This document shows, one piece after another, positions 54,112-63,909 of a DNA stretch of 64,000 nucleotides. The notes under the pieces are model-generated. The model was given only the letters and a program-made list of their open reading frames with translations. It searched no databases and was not told the origin of the DNA. This DNA comes from Pseudoalteromonas sp. GCY (lineage in GTDB: Bacteria; Pseudomonadota; Gammaproteobacteria; Enterobacterales; Alteromonadaceae): NCBI RefSeq assembly GCF_016695175.1, contig NZ_CP068023.1, positions 1,166,501 through 1,230,500 of the forward strand, read 5' to 3'. The position numbers and the translations under genes are program-made. Positions within the stretch are counted from its first letter, which is position 1. Every line of letters starts with the position of its first letter.

Positions 54112-56537
54112 TGGGGTTTTTACAACTTCGGCGTCAACTAGGGCTGGCAATCAAAAGTTTGCTTCAGGTGCCGAATTTTTGTATCACGTTAGTACTGACG
54201 TTGGCACTCGCGTTAAGCTGCTTTTTTGTCGCATTGAGTCTGTTTAGTGGCTTTTTTATTAAGCCGCTTGAGATTGAAAATGAATCACGATTTGTGGTGG
54301 TAGAACAAAAAAACGTATACCAAGACAGAGCGTCTGAAGGGCTGCAAAGCTTTCAAAACATGCTGAACTGGTATCAGGCCCCCTCCATGTATGAAAAACG
54401 AGCTTTGATCAGTAGCTTTTCCGATGTGGTTGAAAATCTAGCTGGCAAACCAAAGCTTACGCTGACTTTTGCAAGTTCGGATTATTTTAGTATGGTGAAA
54501 ATGCCGCTAGCACTGGGGCGATACCTAACGCCGACGAAAAGCATTAGCCAGAAAAATCCAGAGGTCATTATTTCCTATAAACTTTGGCAACAATACTTCA
54601 ATGGTGATGACAGTGTGCTTGGCGAGAGTCTGCGGATTGTTGGCAGACTGTACACCATCGTCGGTGTTGCTGCACGTACGCATGTTGATCCTTACTTTTT
54701 AAGTGAAGGAAATGGGGCACTGTGGCTTAGTTTCTCTGAAGATGAGCGATTTTTTGGTGATCAGCGCGGCGAGTATCATCCTTGGAGTAGCAGACTAAAC
54801 AACTTGAAGTTACTGGCGATATTACCAGCCAATAGTGGTCAGGATATCCTCGCAGAGCAGCTATATCAAAATGTTCAACTGCACCAAAGCGAATGGAAAT
54901 CGGCTGACGAAGCGTTACTTGATATTGAACCTATAGTACGTTCGTACCGAGAGGTAGAGCTGGCGGGACATGACAAGCTTGCCATTATCGTGTTGTTGAG
55001 TGTGTCATGCTTGGTACTCATCGCAATTTTTAATGTAAGTAATTTGTTTATCTCTCGAGCTCACACCATCCAGCAGCAACTGGCCTTACAAGCTATGCTC
55101 GGTGCAAAGCGTAAGCTGTTGTTTCGTGGAATCTTACTAGAAGCGCTGTTATTGGTGTCAAGCGCTGTGCTGGTGGGGTTATTTATCGCCGCGTGGGAGC
55201 TGAGGTTAGTTAAATCGCTCACCAGTGGTTATTTGCCGCTGATTGACACTTTAACCTTAGATACCACAGTGCTGCTCAGTGCTATCCTAACCGTACTGTT
55301 ATTAGCTTTATTGTTTGCGTTTGTAACCTCACGCATGATTGATTTTAGCCAACTTAAACAAAGCATGCAGTCGTCTGGTAAAGGCAGCGTAAAAGCGGTA
55401 CGCATAGCGACGACAAAAACACTGGTTGCGGTACAGCTGTTTTTTACCACAGTGCTGGTGCTTGGGGCGACCTTAGTGCTATGTAAAAGCGCCGATACCT
55501 TGCTTAGACCGCTCGGAACAAAGTTGGACAATATGTATAGCGTGATGTTACATATTCCCGCAGATCCCACTCCATTTCCCGCGCGTTACGCCAATATTGA
55601 AGGGTTCAAACTCGCGCTAACTAACATTCCGGGCGTGTTAGGCGTCGCCCATGGAGAAAGTCCATTACAAAGCGATGTCTCTGTGGTTGCTATGCAGGAT
55701 ATGGCGGGTGAATGGACACCGAGCATGGTTAGAGGTAACGTTGGGCCGGATTATTTTGCATTAACAGGGCTTGAGCTCGTTGCCGGACGCACTTTTAGCG
55801 AAGCTGCAATTCGAGGCGAAAAGGAAGAGGCTATTGTCTCTTTGGCTGCGGCACAGGCGTTAAAGCCGGGCGGTGATGTGATTGGTGCAACGTATTTTAT
55901 TTTTAACCCAGATGTACCTGCTGAAATAGTCGGTATCTCAAAAAACTTCAATCACCCTAAACGTCACCATGAGCTTCAAGGTAAAACGGTTTGGCTACCC
56001 GCGCTGCCTTTGGGTTATCCATTTATGATAGAAATGGAACCGGGAGCATCACTTACTCGCGCTCAGATCCAAAATGCCATCAGCACCGTGAATGGTCAGG
56101 CGGGAATATGGCGTTTTTCAAACTTAAAAAAGACATATCAGAGCATTACCTATTTGGAGCGCCTGACTTTACTGCTAAGCTTTGCGCTTTGTGGTTTTTG
56201 TTTGTTGTTATCTGGGGTGGGCATTTACGGCGTGCTTAACTACAGCTTTCAACAAAGACGCTACGAGTTTGGAATGCGAATGGCACTTGGTGCCAAAAGA
56301 CACCGTTTATATCGGTTGTTATTGTCAGATACCATCGCGCCCATGCTCGTGGCGATGTTGGCTGCCATTATGGTCGTTGCGGGATTTTATATGAGTATTT
56401 CGTCAGATTGGTTGTTGGCAAAATCCAGCTGGCTACTTGTGGTGATTGTTACCATGTTGGCTTTTGCGTTAGCCACGGCGATTTACCCAATGAAACAGTT
56501 AATAAATTCGACACCAATGCGTGCATTAAAACATTAA
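54111..56537 (+). CDS. FtsX/MacB-type ABC permease (locus B)
   Basis: 808 residues from ATG 54111 (an in-frame start at 53988 lies inside the ATPase gene). Eight membrane segments in two halves: one at about 20-45, three after 295, one near 440, and three at 680-800. Large periplasmic domains lie between. The C-terminal GVGIYGVLNYSFQQRRYEFG matches the last part of the truncated permease at 13704. It exports a peptide, antibiotic or lipid-like substrate with the HlyD adaptor; the substrate is not known. Confidence 0.92.
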   Translation: MGFLQLRRQLGLAIKSLLQVPNFCITLVLTLALALSCFFVALSLFSGFFIKPLEIENESRFVVVEQKNVYQDRASEGLQSFQNMLNWYQAPSMYEKRALISSFSDVVENLAGKPKLTLTFASSDYFSMVKMPLALGRYLTPTKSISQKNPEVIISYKLWQQYFNGDDSVLGESLRIVGRLYTIVGVAARTHVDPYFLSEGNGALWLSFSEDERFFGDQRGEYHPWSSRLNNLKLLAILPANSGQDILAEQLYQNVQLHQSEWKSADEALLDIEPIVRSYREVELAGHDKLAIIVLLSVSCLVLIAIFNVSNLFISRAHTIQQQLALQAMLGAKRKLLFRGILLEALLLVSSAVLVGLFIAAWELRLVKSLTSGYLPLIDTLTLDTTVLLSAILTVLLLALLFAFVTSRMIDFSQLKQSMQSSGKGSVKAVRIATTKTLVAVQLFFTTVLVLGATLVLCKSADTLLRPLGTKLDNMYSVMLHIPADPTPFPARYANIEGFKLALTNIPGVLGVAHGESPLQSDVSVVAMQDMAGEWTPSMVRGNVGPDYFALTGLELVAGRTFSEAAIRGEKEEAIVSLAAAQALKPGGDVIGATYFIFNPDVPAEIVGISKNFNHPKRHHELQGKTVWLPALPLGYPFMIEMEPGASLTRAQIQNAISTVNGQAGIWRFSNLKKTYQSITYLERLTLLLSFALCGFCLLLSGVGIYGVLNYSFQQRRYEFGMRMALGAKRHRLYRLLLSDTIAPMLVAMLAAIMVVAGFYMSISSDWLLAKSSWLLVVIVTMLAFALATAIYPMKQLINSTPMRALKH

Positions 56538-56539
56538 AG

Positions 56540-56557
56540 TTTGGGCGTAAGCCCAAA
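56540..56557 (+). terminator. Hairpin between permease and regulator genes
   Basis: Stem TTTGGGC / GCCCAAA with a GTAA loop, 2 bases past the permease stop and followed by TAAAATATA. It could reduce transcription of the regulator-kinase pair relative to the pump. Confidence 0.5.
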
Positions 56558-56577
56558 TAAAATATAAGTAGGAAGTG

Positions 56578-57912
56578 ATGACGCCAGTTTTAATCATCGA
56601 CGACAACCCTGACGTGCGAATGTCAGCCACCATAGTGCTACAAAGTCATGGTTTTATGAGTCTTGAAGCCGCACACCCAGATGAAGCCAAAGCTATGTTA
56701 TCAGAGCAGCCCGTTGCGCTTATTTTGCTTGATATGAACTTCAATAGAGATACAACCTCAGGAAAAGAAGGGCTGCAATTTCTTAGTTGGTTGAGACAAA
56801 CGCAAATAAGTGTGCCTGTGGTTGTAATTACCGCGTGGGCCAAGGTTGAACTTGCGGTCCAAGCAATGCAGTTGGGCGCATGTGACCTCATTGAAAAACC
56901 TTGGCAAAACCAGCGACTGCTGAACACCGTTAGACGCTACACCAAAAGTGCTGAAGCGCTATCGTCAGCACATGAACTACACGCAGGCAATAACGCGACC
57001 TCTCAGTTATTTCAGCAAGCTCAGCGCGTTGCAAAAACCAATGCCAACGTGCTTATTTTGGGAGAAAATGGCTGCGGAAAAAGTCAGTTGGCTAAATATA
57101 TTCATGATAATAGCGGTCGCTCTGAGCACGCTTTTGTGAGCGTGAATATGGCCGCTATTCCAACGGAATTATTTGAAAGTGAGTTATTTGGTCATCGCAA
57201 AGGTGCATTCACCGATGCAAAGGCAAACCGCACTGGGCGGTTTGAAATGGCTGAAAATGGCACTTTGTTTTTAGATGAAATCGGCAGCTTGCCGCTGCCA
57301 CTTCAGGGCAAGCTATTACGCGTGCTTGAAACGGGTGAATATGAAGTCGTGGGAGATTCTGAGACGCGCCGCAGTAACGCGCGGATCGTTTCTGCTACTA
57401 ATACGGATTTGTCAGAAGCGATTAACGCCGGGCAGTTTCGTCAGGACTTATTCTATCGCTTAAATACGGTGGTGCTAAAGGTACCGCCACTCAGAGCGAG
57501 ATTAGCAGAGCTCCCAAGCTTAGCAGCCCATTTTTTAGCAAAACACACCCAGCGCCATGGTAATGATACCGGACGGGAACGCACGCTAACTACTGCGGCG
57601 CTAAACAAATTATTGAGTTACAGCTGGCCTGGCAATATTCGTGAGCTATCTCATGTCATTGAACGAGCAGTGATCTTAGGACTTCAGCCTGAGATAACTG
57701 CGGATGATATTGAGCTTGAGGAAGGTGTACCAGAGCAAGAGATCCCACTTTTGAGCCTTGAAGAAGCCGAAAAACGCATGATTGCAAGAGCGATCCGCCA
57801 TTTCGGTGGCAATGTAGTGGCCGCTGGAGAGTTTTTGGGCTTGAGTAAATCTGCAATTTATCGACGCCTAGAAAAGCATGATATTAGCCCAAAGGCAGAG
57901 CTTGATGGCTAA
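56578..57912 (+). CDS. Sigma54-type response regulator (locus B)
   Basis: 444 residues. Receiver (Asp52 in LLDMNFNRDTTSG), AAA+ domain (Walker A GENGCGKS, Walker B TLFLDEIG), Fis-type HTH at the end (NVVAAGEFLGLSKSAIYRRL). The sigma54-contact loop is GAFTDA. Start at ATG 56578, preceded by TAGGA; a GTG one codon earlier is possible. It probably turns on the HlyD-ABC operon upstream when phosphorylated by the kinase that follows. Close paralogue of the 12265 regulator. Confidence 0.93.
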   Translation: MTPVLIIDDNPDVRMSATIVLQSHGFMSLEAAHPDEAKAMLSEQPVALILLDMNFNRDTTSGKEGLQFLSWLRQTQISVPVVVITAWAKVELAVQAMQLGACDLIEKPWQNQRLLNTVRRYTKSAEALSSAHELHAGNNATSQLFQQAQRVAKTNANVLILGENGCGKSQLAKYIHDNSGRSEHAFVSVNMAAIPTELFESELFGHRKGAFTDAKANRTGRFEMAENGTLFLDEIGSLPLPLQGKLLRVLETGEYEVVGDSETRRSNARIVSATNTDLSEAINAGQFRQDLFYRLNTVVLKVPPLRARLAELPSLAAHFLAKHTQRHGNDTGRERTLTTAALNKLLSYSWPGNIRELSHVIERAVILGLQPEITADDIELEEGVPEQEIPLLSLEEAEKRMIARAIRHFGGNVVAAGEFLGLSKSAIYRRLEKHDISPKAELDG

Positions 57913-59176
57913 GCTGGCATCACTTGAGCACAAGTTACTGGTGGGCTTTGCGATACCTATAATTACACTTGCTATGCTCGCGCTTGGGATGATCTGCTAT
58001 TTTGAGCTTACGCTGTTAAGTGCAATCACTTTGTTGCTCGGTGTGATGATCCCCTCTGTATTCGCACTGAGTTATGGCTATCAAGTAGTAATGCAGGTAC
58101 TTGAAAATCTGGCTGTTCAGTTGGACGGTGTGACCAACGAAGAGTTTGGTGTATGGCAGTTAGCACAATACCGTAAGGGCCGGGTTGAATTGCTCAAGGC
58201 CGAACTTAAGGAAGCTGCCAAGCGATTACAGCAAAAGCGTCAAGAATATGGCCAGAATGAAGCTTTTGTATTTAATTTTATTAGTGAGCTCACCCTGCCA
58301 ATTGTGGTACTTGATGCGCATCATCATGTGTATTTTGCCAATCAGGCCATGAATACAGTGTATCCAGAGCAGGTGTTACATGGTGCACATGCTAAAACAC
58401 TGGAGCTTAAGTATGTGGATGAACAATGGCAGCATACGCAGCACATCTCTCGATTTAGCATTGCGGCTCATAAACTATATCGGGGGCAGCGAGCCTATCA
58501 ATTATTGGTGTTTTTCTCGGTGGAGCAAGCGCTGCGAGATAATGAAAAGCAGGTATGGCAAAAGCTACTATCGGTGCTTAACCATGAAGTGCGAAACGCC
58601 TTAACTCCGGTCTACTCAATGGCGCAATCCCTACAACAAGATGGCAATATCATTTCACCTGAGATGCAGCAAACTATGCTCGGGGTAATAGAAAACCGTG
58701 CCGCACATTTACAGCAATTTGTTGCAAACTACGCACAAGTAGCGCAGCTTCCACCCGTTGATATGCAAAACATTGAGGTAGAGTTGCTGGTATCGCGCTG
58801 GCAAGCTTTATTTCCCAGTGTTGAGATAAAGGCGCTTAATAAAGGCTTGGTTTATTGTGATGAAGCTCAGCTAACGCAGGCTATGATCAACCTTGTCAAT
58901 AATGCTGAGCAAGCAAATCAATCTGCGGGGAATGATGGCGTAACACTAACCATAGATAGACCAAAAAATTGGCGCTTTACCCTAGAAGATAACGGCGCTG
59001 GTATCGCCAATCCAGATAACCTTTTTGTACCTTTTTATTCCACTAAACCAAAGGGCTCGGGTATCGGCTTGGTGTTGAGCCGGGAGCTTATTCGTAATCA
59101 GCAAGGGGAATTGCATTTAGCGAATTTGCCGCACAGTAAAGGGGCTCAAGCTGTGGTTACTTTGCTTTCACGTTAA
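57905..59176 (+). CDS. Sensor histidine kinase (locus B)
   Basis: 423 residues from ATG 57905 (overlapping the regulator by 8 bases). Two membrane segments (about 13-37 and 39-63) with hardly any periplasmic part, a PAS-like domain (about 125-215), phospho-acceptor His227 in LNHEVRNALTPVYSMAQSL, N box NLVNNAEQANQS, and G boxes EDNGAGI and GSGIGLVLSREL. It mirrors the kinase at 10961. Partner of the regulator at 56578. Confidence 0.92.
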   Translation: MAKLASLEHKLLVGFAIPIITLAMLALGMICYFELTLLSAITLLLGVMIPSVFALSYGYQVVMQVLENLAVQLDGVTNEEFGVWQLAQYRKGRVELLKAELKEAAKRLQQKRQEYGQNEAFVFNFISELTLPIVVLDAHHHVYFANQAMNTVYPEQVLHGAHAKTLELKYVDEQWQHTQHISRFSIAAHKLYRGQRAYQLLVFFSVEQALRDNEKQVWQKLLSVLNHEVRNALTPVYSMAQSLQQDGNIISPEMQQTMLGVIENRAAHLQQFVANYAQVAQLPPVDMQNIEVELLVSRWQALFPSVEIKALNKGLVYCDEAQLTQAMINLVNNAEQANQSAGNDGVTLTIDRPKNWRFTLEDNGAGIANPDNLFVPFYSTKPKGSGIGLVLSRELIRNQQGELHLANLPHSKGAQAVVTLLSR

Positions 59177-59180
59177 TAAT

Positions 59181-59212
59181 AAGTGGTGATAACTTGGCCG
59201 TTATCACCACTT
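59181..59212. terminator. Convergent terminator hairpin
   Basis: A 13-bp stem AAGTGGTGATAAC / GTTATCACCACTT with a 6-base loop lies between the kinase stop and the end of the convergent lipoprotein gene. No T run, so efficiency is uncertain. Confidence 0.65.
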
Positions 59213-59219
59213 GGCAGGT

Positions 59220-60674
59220 CTAATTGTTGAGTGTTTTTTTAATGAACAAACCCGCCATAGAGATATCGGTAGAATGTGTCATGGGCGCATTCTCAAGTCC
59301 CACAGCGCTTAACACGCCATTTTGAATGGTTAAATCTTGGAAACTGGCGGAGCGTGCTGTGCTAGTGGTTTCAACAGCAATATCGGCTAGGTTTTCAAGG
59401 TTGATTTGCCCAATAAACGCCTTGCTATGTTCAACCCAGCTATTTGTGTCCACTTGTACACCACCAGTATGGCCGTACACAAATAATGTGCCGTTGCTGA
59501 TCTTTACTCCACGTAGCACATCTTCTTTATCTAAGTCATACCAATAACGCTCGGCAGCCCTTTCACCATGGTAAACTTTTACTAAGCCAATATCCCATTC
59601 GCTTGAATATCTTGTTTTACCCGTTTTGCTGCGGCGTGCCGATACACCAACCAATACATTGTCTTGATGTACTTGAACATCCTCAACTAACGATGAGTCA
59701 GTATCACTGATAAATTGTTCATTGAGTTGTTCACCGTCTAAATTAAAGGTTTTTACAATCATGTGCATCGCACTTTGATCCGTGTTATCGGGTATCGCAT
59801 GGTTGGTCGAAAACTTATGATTGTAGGCAGGAATTGCATCAGTACTAATATTTTGCACTGTGTATAAAAATCCGTTCTCAGAGAGCGCCATTTCAATTGC
59901 TTCAGAAGCACGCGAACTGTTAGCCCAGTAACGAATATCAATCAGCTTTTGCCACTTAAGTTGGAGGTTTACGTCGTATTTCGCAATCTTTTGACCTCCG
60001 TTGTTATAACTGACGTACAAGTTGTTGTCATGGCAGGAGAATTTTACATTGTTAAAGCGCCACCATGTAATGCTAGTTTGCGTGTATGGAATTTCACTCA
60101 ATGGATTGTCTGTCGGAATAATAGTGAATGGCTTTTTAAGCCAAGCACTCTTATCAGCTGGTATATCATATTTAACGTCCATTGATAACGCCTTCATTTC
60201 AGCACTTTGTAGCAAAGTACCAGAGCCATCGTAGCGTTCAAGTTGTACACTGAACTGATCAGTATCTTCACGTTTAAATCGACCTATGACGTATTCTCCT
60301 GAGCCAAAAACACAGGCATCAACAAATCCTTCTTGCGTTTGTTCATATTGATAAGTTTGACCGTCTAGGTTCGTGATCGCATAAAAACCTTCTTTATTAC
60401 CTAGTTCTTCAACACTTGATGTTTCTCCGAGCACTAATAGTTTGTCGTCTTTTAAGTTGAAGACGCGCTCCAAAGTCGTGGTGTAACCCAAGTCGCTCGA
60501 GTAAACATGATTGTTTTGGTCCAGTGCCGTGATATTGAGTTTGTTTTCTGTGGGAGAGGGTGGTGGCGTGACCGTTTTGGGTGGTGGTGCTTGGTCTTGT
60601 GAGTCAGTTGAAGAGCCACCGCAACCAGTTAGTAGGGTAATAGTTGCAACTGCAATAGTTAATCCTAAACGCAT
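59220..60674 (-). CDS. Lipoprotein of unknown function, beta-propeller-like
   Basis: 484 residues. Signal with lipobox LLTGC (Cys18), then a Pro-rich linker (APPPKTVTPPPSP). The mature part has repeated W-D-like strands such as YDVNLQLKWQKLIDIRYW, with regular spacing typical of PQQ-like or Kelch-type propellers; this is a tentative call. It should be anchored to the outer membrane. Upstream gap 60675-60911 holds divergent promoters with the MATE gene. Confidence 0.72.
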   Translation of the reverse strand: MRLGLTIAVATITLLTGCGGSSTDSQDQAPPPKTVTPPPSPTENKLNITALDQNNHVYSSDLGYTTTLERVFNLKDDKLLVLGETSSVEELGNKEGFYAITNLDGQTYQYEQTQEGFVDACVFGSGEYVIGRFKREDTDQFSVQLERYDGSGTLLQSAEMKALSMDVKYDIPADKSAWLKKPFTIIPTDNPLSEIPYTQTSITWWRFNNVKFSCHDNNLYVSYNNGGQKIAKYDVNLQLKWQKLIDIRYWANSSRASEAIEMALSENGFLYTVQNISTDAIPAYNHKFSTNHAIPDNTDQSAMHMIVKTFNLDGEQLNEQFISDTDSSLVEDVQVHQDNVLVGVSARRSKTGKTRYSSEWDIGLVKVYHGERAAERYWYDLDKEDVLRGVKISNGTLFVYGHTGGVQVDTNSWVEHSKAFIGQINLENLADIAVETTSTARSASFQDLTIQNGVLSAVGLENAPMTHSTDISMAGLFIKKTLNN

Positions 60675-60911
60675 AGTAAAATCCTTTCAAAAGTGAATCA
60701 AAGAAGTAGAGATTACAAAATATACTAACTTAGGAACAAAATAGAGTTGTAAAAGAATGTTATCGTAGCGGGATTTTTTGTTATGGCAGTTTTTGTGAGT
60801 CAATTTCATCAACTTCGCAATATTTGAATATTTATCTTTCTCTGTACTTTGTAACCTCTCCATATAAGTAGTTTTACCTTGCCATGTTATGGCAACTGAG
60901 GATGAGTTTAC

Positions 60912-62285
60912 ATGAAAGATAAAAATCAATTGGGACTCGAGCAGCTCGCCGAGATGCCCATATTAGCGCTGTTTATTCGAACCTGTATTCCCATTTGTAT
61001 CGGTTTACTCGTTGTGGGTTTATATGCCTTGGTCGACGGCTGGTTTATTAGTCGCTATGTATCAGAGATGGCATTTGGTGCCGTGGCCATGGTCTACCCG
61101 CTGCAAGTGTTAATGATAGCGCTAACCGCTATGGTATCTGCAGGCATGGCGGCCACAATGACAAGGTTAATCGGAGCAAAGCAAGTGGATAAAGCCACGG
61201 AGGTAATCGGTCATGGACTGATAATTGGCGGTATAGTTAGCGTGGTATTCTTAGTACTTGGTTGGCTTTATCCACTTGAACTTTTATCACTTTTGCAAGT
61301 GGAAGCGGTTTTTGTAAAGGATGCGCTTAGCTACATACAGCCGTTATATCTTTGTGCCATTACCGGAGTTTTATTACCTATTGTGGCTGATATGTTTCGT
61401 GGTCAGGGTAAACCGCAGTTGATGATGTTGTTGTTATTAGTCTCCGCTGTGCTCAATATACTGCTTGATTACCTATTTATCGAGCAATTTGGTTTGGGGG
61501 TTGCAGGTGCGGCATATGCGACAATTGCAGCTCAATTGGGGGCTTTGGTTATGGCGCTTCAGCTCAAAAGAAAGCGTACTGACTTGCTTGCGGTTAAGGT
61601 GTGCTGGAAACCTCGAGCTTGGCTACCGATCCTCGCAATCGGTATGCCTATCTTGATCACGCAATTTTGCCTTGGCGTGCAAACTGCGGTGGTTAACTGG
61701 CAGCTGTTGTCTTTTGCAAACGAAAATTGGGTAGTGGCCCACGGCATGCTAGGACGTATTATTAATTTCGCAATTCTACCCGCGATTGCAATGTTGATCG
61801 CATTTCAAACTATTGTCGGCTATAACTTAGCGGCAGGACATAGTGGACGAGTAAAAGCGTGTACGCGCGTTGCTTTTTTGGGTATGACAGGATTTGCGCT
61901 GTTATTGACGTTAGGATTGATGGGACTGCCAAGACTATGGTTGAGCTTATTTACCGAAGCGAGTGAATTTCTCGAAATAGGAGAACGCGTTTTTCGCTCA
62001 GCACTTTGGGGAATGCCGCTGTTTGGCGTGGTAATTTTAGCGTCTGGATTTTATCAAGCGAAAGGTGATGCCAAACGCGCTTGTTTTTACAGTGCCTTGA
62101 AGGTGGTGTTTATCCTAGTACCATTAATTGTTATTGCGCCACACTATTTTGGCTTAAATGGTGTATTTATGGCACTTGTGGGGGCAGATTTTATAGCGGC
62201 AGGATTAACACTTATACTGTGTTGGCGGCACTATCAACAGGCTAAGAGCCAATCGGGAGAGATACAGCTTGCATCAATCAACTGA
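60912..62285 (+). CDS. MATE-family efflux transporter
   Basis: 457 residues with twelve membrane segments in two MatE halves (ALVDGWFISRYVSEMAFGAV at the start of half one, LPAIAMLIAFQTIVGYNLAA in half two). A Na+ or H+ driven exporter of cationic drugs or metabolites. The end overlaps the AraC-type regulator by 17 bases, which suggests that the regulator controls it and is made together with it. Confidence 0.93.
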   Translation: MKDKNQLGLEQLAEMPILALFIRTCIPICIGLLVVGLYALVDGWFISRYVSEMAFGAVAMVYPLQVLMIALTAMVSAGMAATMTRLIGAKQVDKATEVIGHGLIIGGIVSVVFLVLGWLYPLELLSLLQVEAVFVKDALSYIQPLYLCAITGVLLPIVADMFRGQGKPQLMMLLLLVSAVLNILLDYLFIEQFGLGVAGAAYATIAAQLGALVMALQLKRKRTDLLAVKVCWKPRAWLPILAIGMPILITQFCLGVQTAVVNWQLLSFANENWVVAHGMLGRIINFAILPAIAMLIAFQTIVGYNLAAGHSGRVKACTRVAFLGMTGFALLLTLGLMGLPRLWLSLFTEASEFLEIGERVFRSALWGMPLFGVVILASGFYQAKGDAKRACFYSALKVVFILVPLIVIAPHYFGLNGVFMALVGADFIAAGLTLILCWRHYQQAKSQSGEIQLASIN

Positions 62286-63234
62286 GCAAAAGTTAAGCGC
62301 TGAAGAGATATATTTAGGGCGGTTACAACCTGTCATTGAGTGGGTGCATAGCAATCCAGAGTCGCCGCTTTCGTTACAGCAAGCGGCGAGCCTGAGCCAT
62401 TTTTCTAAGTTTCATTTCCAGCGCATTTTTGCAGCTGTGATTGGTGAGTCTTTGAGTCAGTACACTAATCGCGTGAGGTTGGAGCGCGCGGCCAATATGC
62501 TGTTGCTAGCCGAAGAGTACAGTGTGACAGATATTGCGCTACAGTTTGGTTTTTCTGGTAGCGCAAACTTTTCGCGAGCGTTTAAAGAGCACTTTGGCGT
62601 GACTCCTTCAAGTGTGCGAAAAACAGAACAACTACGTAAGCTGGTGGCAAAAAATAAAATTGATCCGGCTCTTAACATGACACAACTTACCCGAATACAC
62701 GCATTAAGAGCTGAGCGACACAGTGTTATTCAACCGGTTAAACTACACTCCATTTCACAATTACCGTTATGTACATTACGCGCGTCACAAGGCTACCAAT
62801 TGCAGGGGATTAGCGCCTGTTGGCAGCAGCTTGCAGCGTGGGCTAGTGCACATGGACTGGATTATAGCCAAGTACAAAAGTTTGGTTTTGGTCATGATAA
62901 TCCCGTTTTTACGCCACTAGATAAAGCCCGTTACGATGGCGCAATTGTGATTAACGATGAGTTAAAATCTGCGGTGACTCGGCCATATCAACTCAATGTG
63001 CTCAGCGCGGGAATATACGCAATTTTTGACTACCGTGGAGCAATTAAAGACTTGTTGAGTTTCCAATTAGATATTTTCGCAAAGTGGCTGCCACAAAGCG
63101 GATACGAGCCAGAAGATGCGCCCTTAATAGAACATTATCCTGAAGTAATTTCACAAGAAAATGAAGGATCGCCAAGTGAAAAGGTGATTGCGCTGGAAAT
63201 TTGGTTAAAGGTCAAACCGCTAAAATTCAAATAA
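62269..63234 (+). CDS. AraC-family regulator with GyrI-like effector domain
   Basis: 321 residues. Two helix-turn-helix motifs of the AraC/XylS domain at about 20-115 (LQQAASLSHFSKFHFQRIF and VTDIALQFGFSGSANFSRAF), then a GyrI-like/SOUL-type small-molecule-binding domain (about 160-320). The start is TTG 62269, inside the MATE gene; no ATG or GTG is near the family N-terminus. This domain order is typical of Rob/SoxS-like regulators of multidrug efflux, in line with the coupled MATE gene. Confidence 0.88.
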   Translation: MHQSTEQKLSAEEIYLGRLQPVIEWVHSNPESPLSLQQAASLSHFSKFHFQRIFAAVIGESLSQYTNRVRLERAANMLLLAEEYSVTDIALQFGFSGSANFSRAFKEHFGVTPSSVRKTEQLRKLVAKNKIDPALNMTQLTRIHALRAERHSVIQPVKLHSISQLPLCTLRASQGYQLQGISACWQQLAAWASAHGLDYSQVQKFGFGHDNPVFTPLDKARYDGAIVINDELKSAVTRPYQLNVLSAGIYAIFDYRGAIKDLLSFQLDIFAKWLPQSGYEPEDAPLIEHYPEVISQENEGSPSEKVIALEIWLKVKPLKFK

Positions 63235-63336
63235 AATTAAATTGTTAAAATACTTTATTGGTGTTTTTTTAAACTTCACAATTCGCCCACAAACTTTAAG
63301 CATGATCAACCGTACACCAAGCGGGAGATTAAAAAA

Positions 63337-63429
63337 GTGGTTGAACTAGAGTTAATTCGAGTTGATAAATACAGTGAGCAGACTTTTACACATTTGCTAG
63401 AAGCGAGTCATTATCAAAAGCAAGTGTGA
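63337..63429 (+). CDS. Possible 30-residue small protein
   Basis: A short frame from GTG 63337 with GGGAG 10 bases upstream encodes about 30 residues (VELELIRVDKYSEQTFTHLL then EASHYQKQV). It is too short to judge. It could be the tail of a lost gene. The rest of the gap 63235-63456 holds a hairpin at 63415-63438 (AAAAGC... GCTTTT) and nothing else. Confidence 0.3.
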   Translation: MVELELIRVDKYSEQTFTHLLEASHYQKQV

Positions 63430-63438
63430 ACACGCTTT
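63415..63438. terminator. Possible bidirectional terminator before 63457 gene end
   Basis: AAAAGC-AA-GTGT-GA-ACAC-GCTTTT can fold with a two-base bulge. It is 18 bases past the stop of the - strand gene and could serve both sides. Confidence 0.45.
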
Positions 63439-63456
63439 TGCAGTTTAGTACCAGCT

Positions 63457-63909
63457 TTAGTACCATTCCTGTTTTTCTAGCCAAAATGCACGGCCAAAAC
63501 CGCCTACATATCGAACCCTAGCCACTTCAATTCGCCATAGGTGAAAATCACCTAGCATGGCATACTGCTGAGCTTTTTCGTGCTTCATTACGAATTGTGC
63601 AATCAGGCTCTCGCTATCTGCTCTTGGCAGTTTGTGTGCATGCCCAAGAATAGTAACTCGCGTATTTTCAACATCTTCAACCGCGCCATCACCAAGCACC
63701 ATAAACGAAAGTGCTGGGTGCTTGGCTAAATTCTTGGTGTGCTGGGCGATATCACTAATAAAGAAGTAAAAGTGATTATCTTCAAGAAAAATATACTGAG
63801 CGACAGAAGAAAAAGGAAAACCCTTTTGGTTGTTAGAGAGGGTAGATAAAAAAGCGCTCTTATGGCTTTGACATAAGGCCTTTGCTTCGTTGATTGCGGT
63901 TTCTCTCAT
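63457..63909 (-). CDS. Pyridoxamine 5'-phosphate oxidase-fold (HugZ-like) protein
   Basis: 150 residues in the split-barrel flavin/haem-binding fold: ALCQSHKSAFLSTLSNNQKG then FPFSSVAQYIFLEDNHFYFF, and ILGHAHKLPRADSESL. Members of this group bind FMN, F420 or haem; HugZ breaks down haem. The typical C-terminal haem-binding part of HugZ is not present, so the exact role is open. It ends with GGFGRAFWLEK, a usual motif of the group. The 63910-64000 stretch shows nothing else. Confidence 0.85.
   Translation of the reverse strand: MRETAINEAKALCQSHKSAFLSTLSNNQKGFPFSSVAQYIFLEDNHFYFFISDIAQHTKNLAKHPALSFMVLGDGAVEDVENTRVTILGHAHKLPRADSESLIAQFVMKHEKAQQYAMLGDFHLWRIEVARVRYVGGFGRAFWLEKQEWY

Noticed and set aside
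60687..60929. An 80-codon - strand frame between lipoprotein and MATE genes
   Set aside because: AT-rich promoter region, no ribosome-binding site, overlaps the MATE start.
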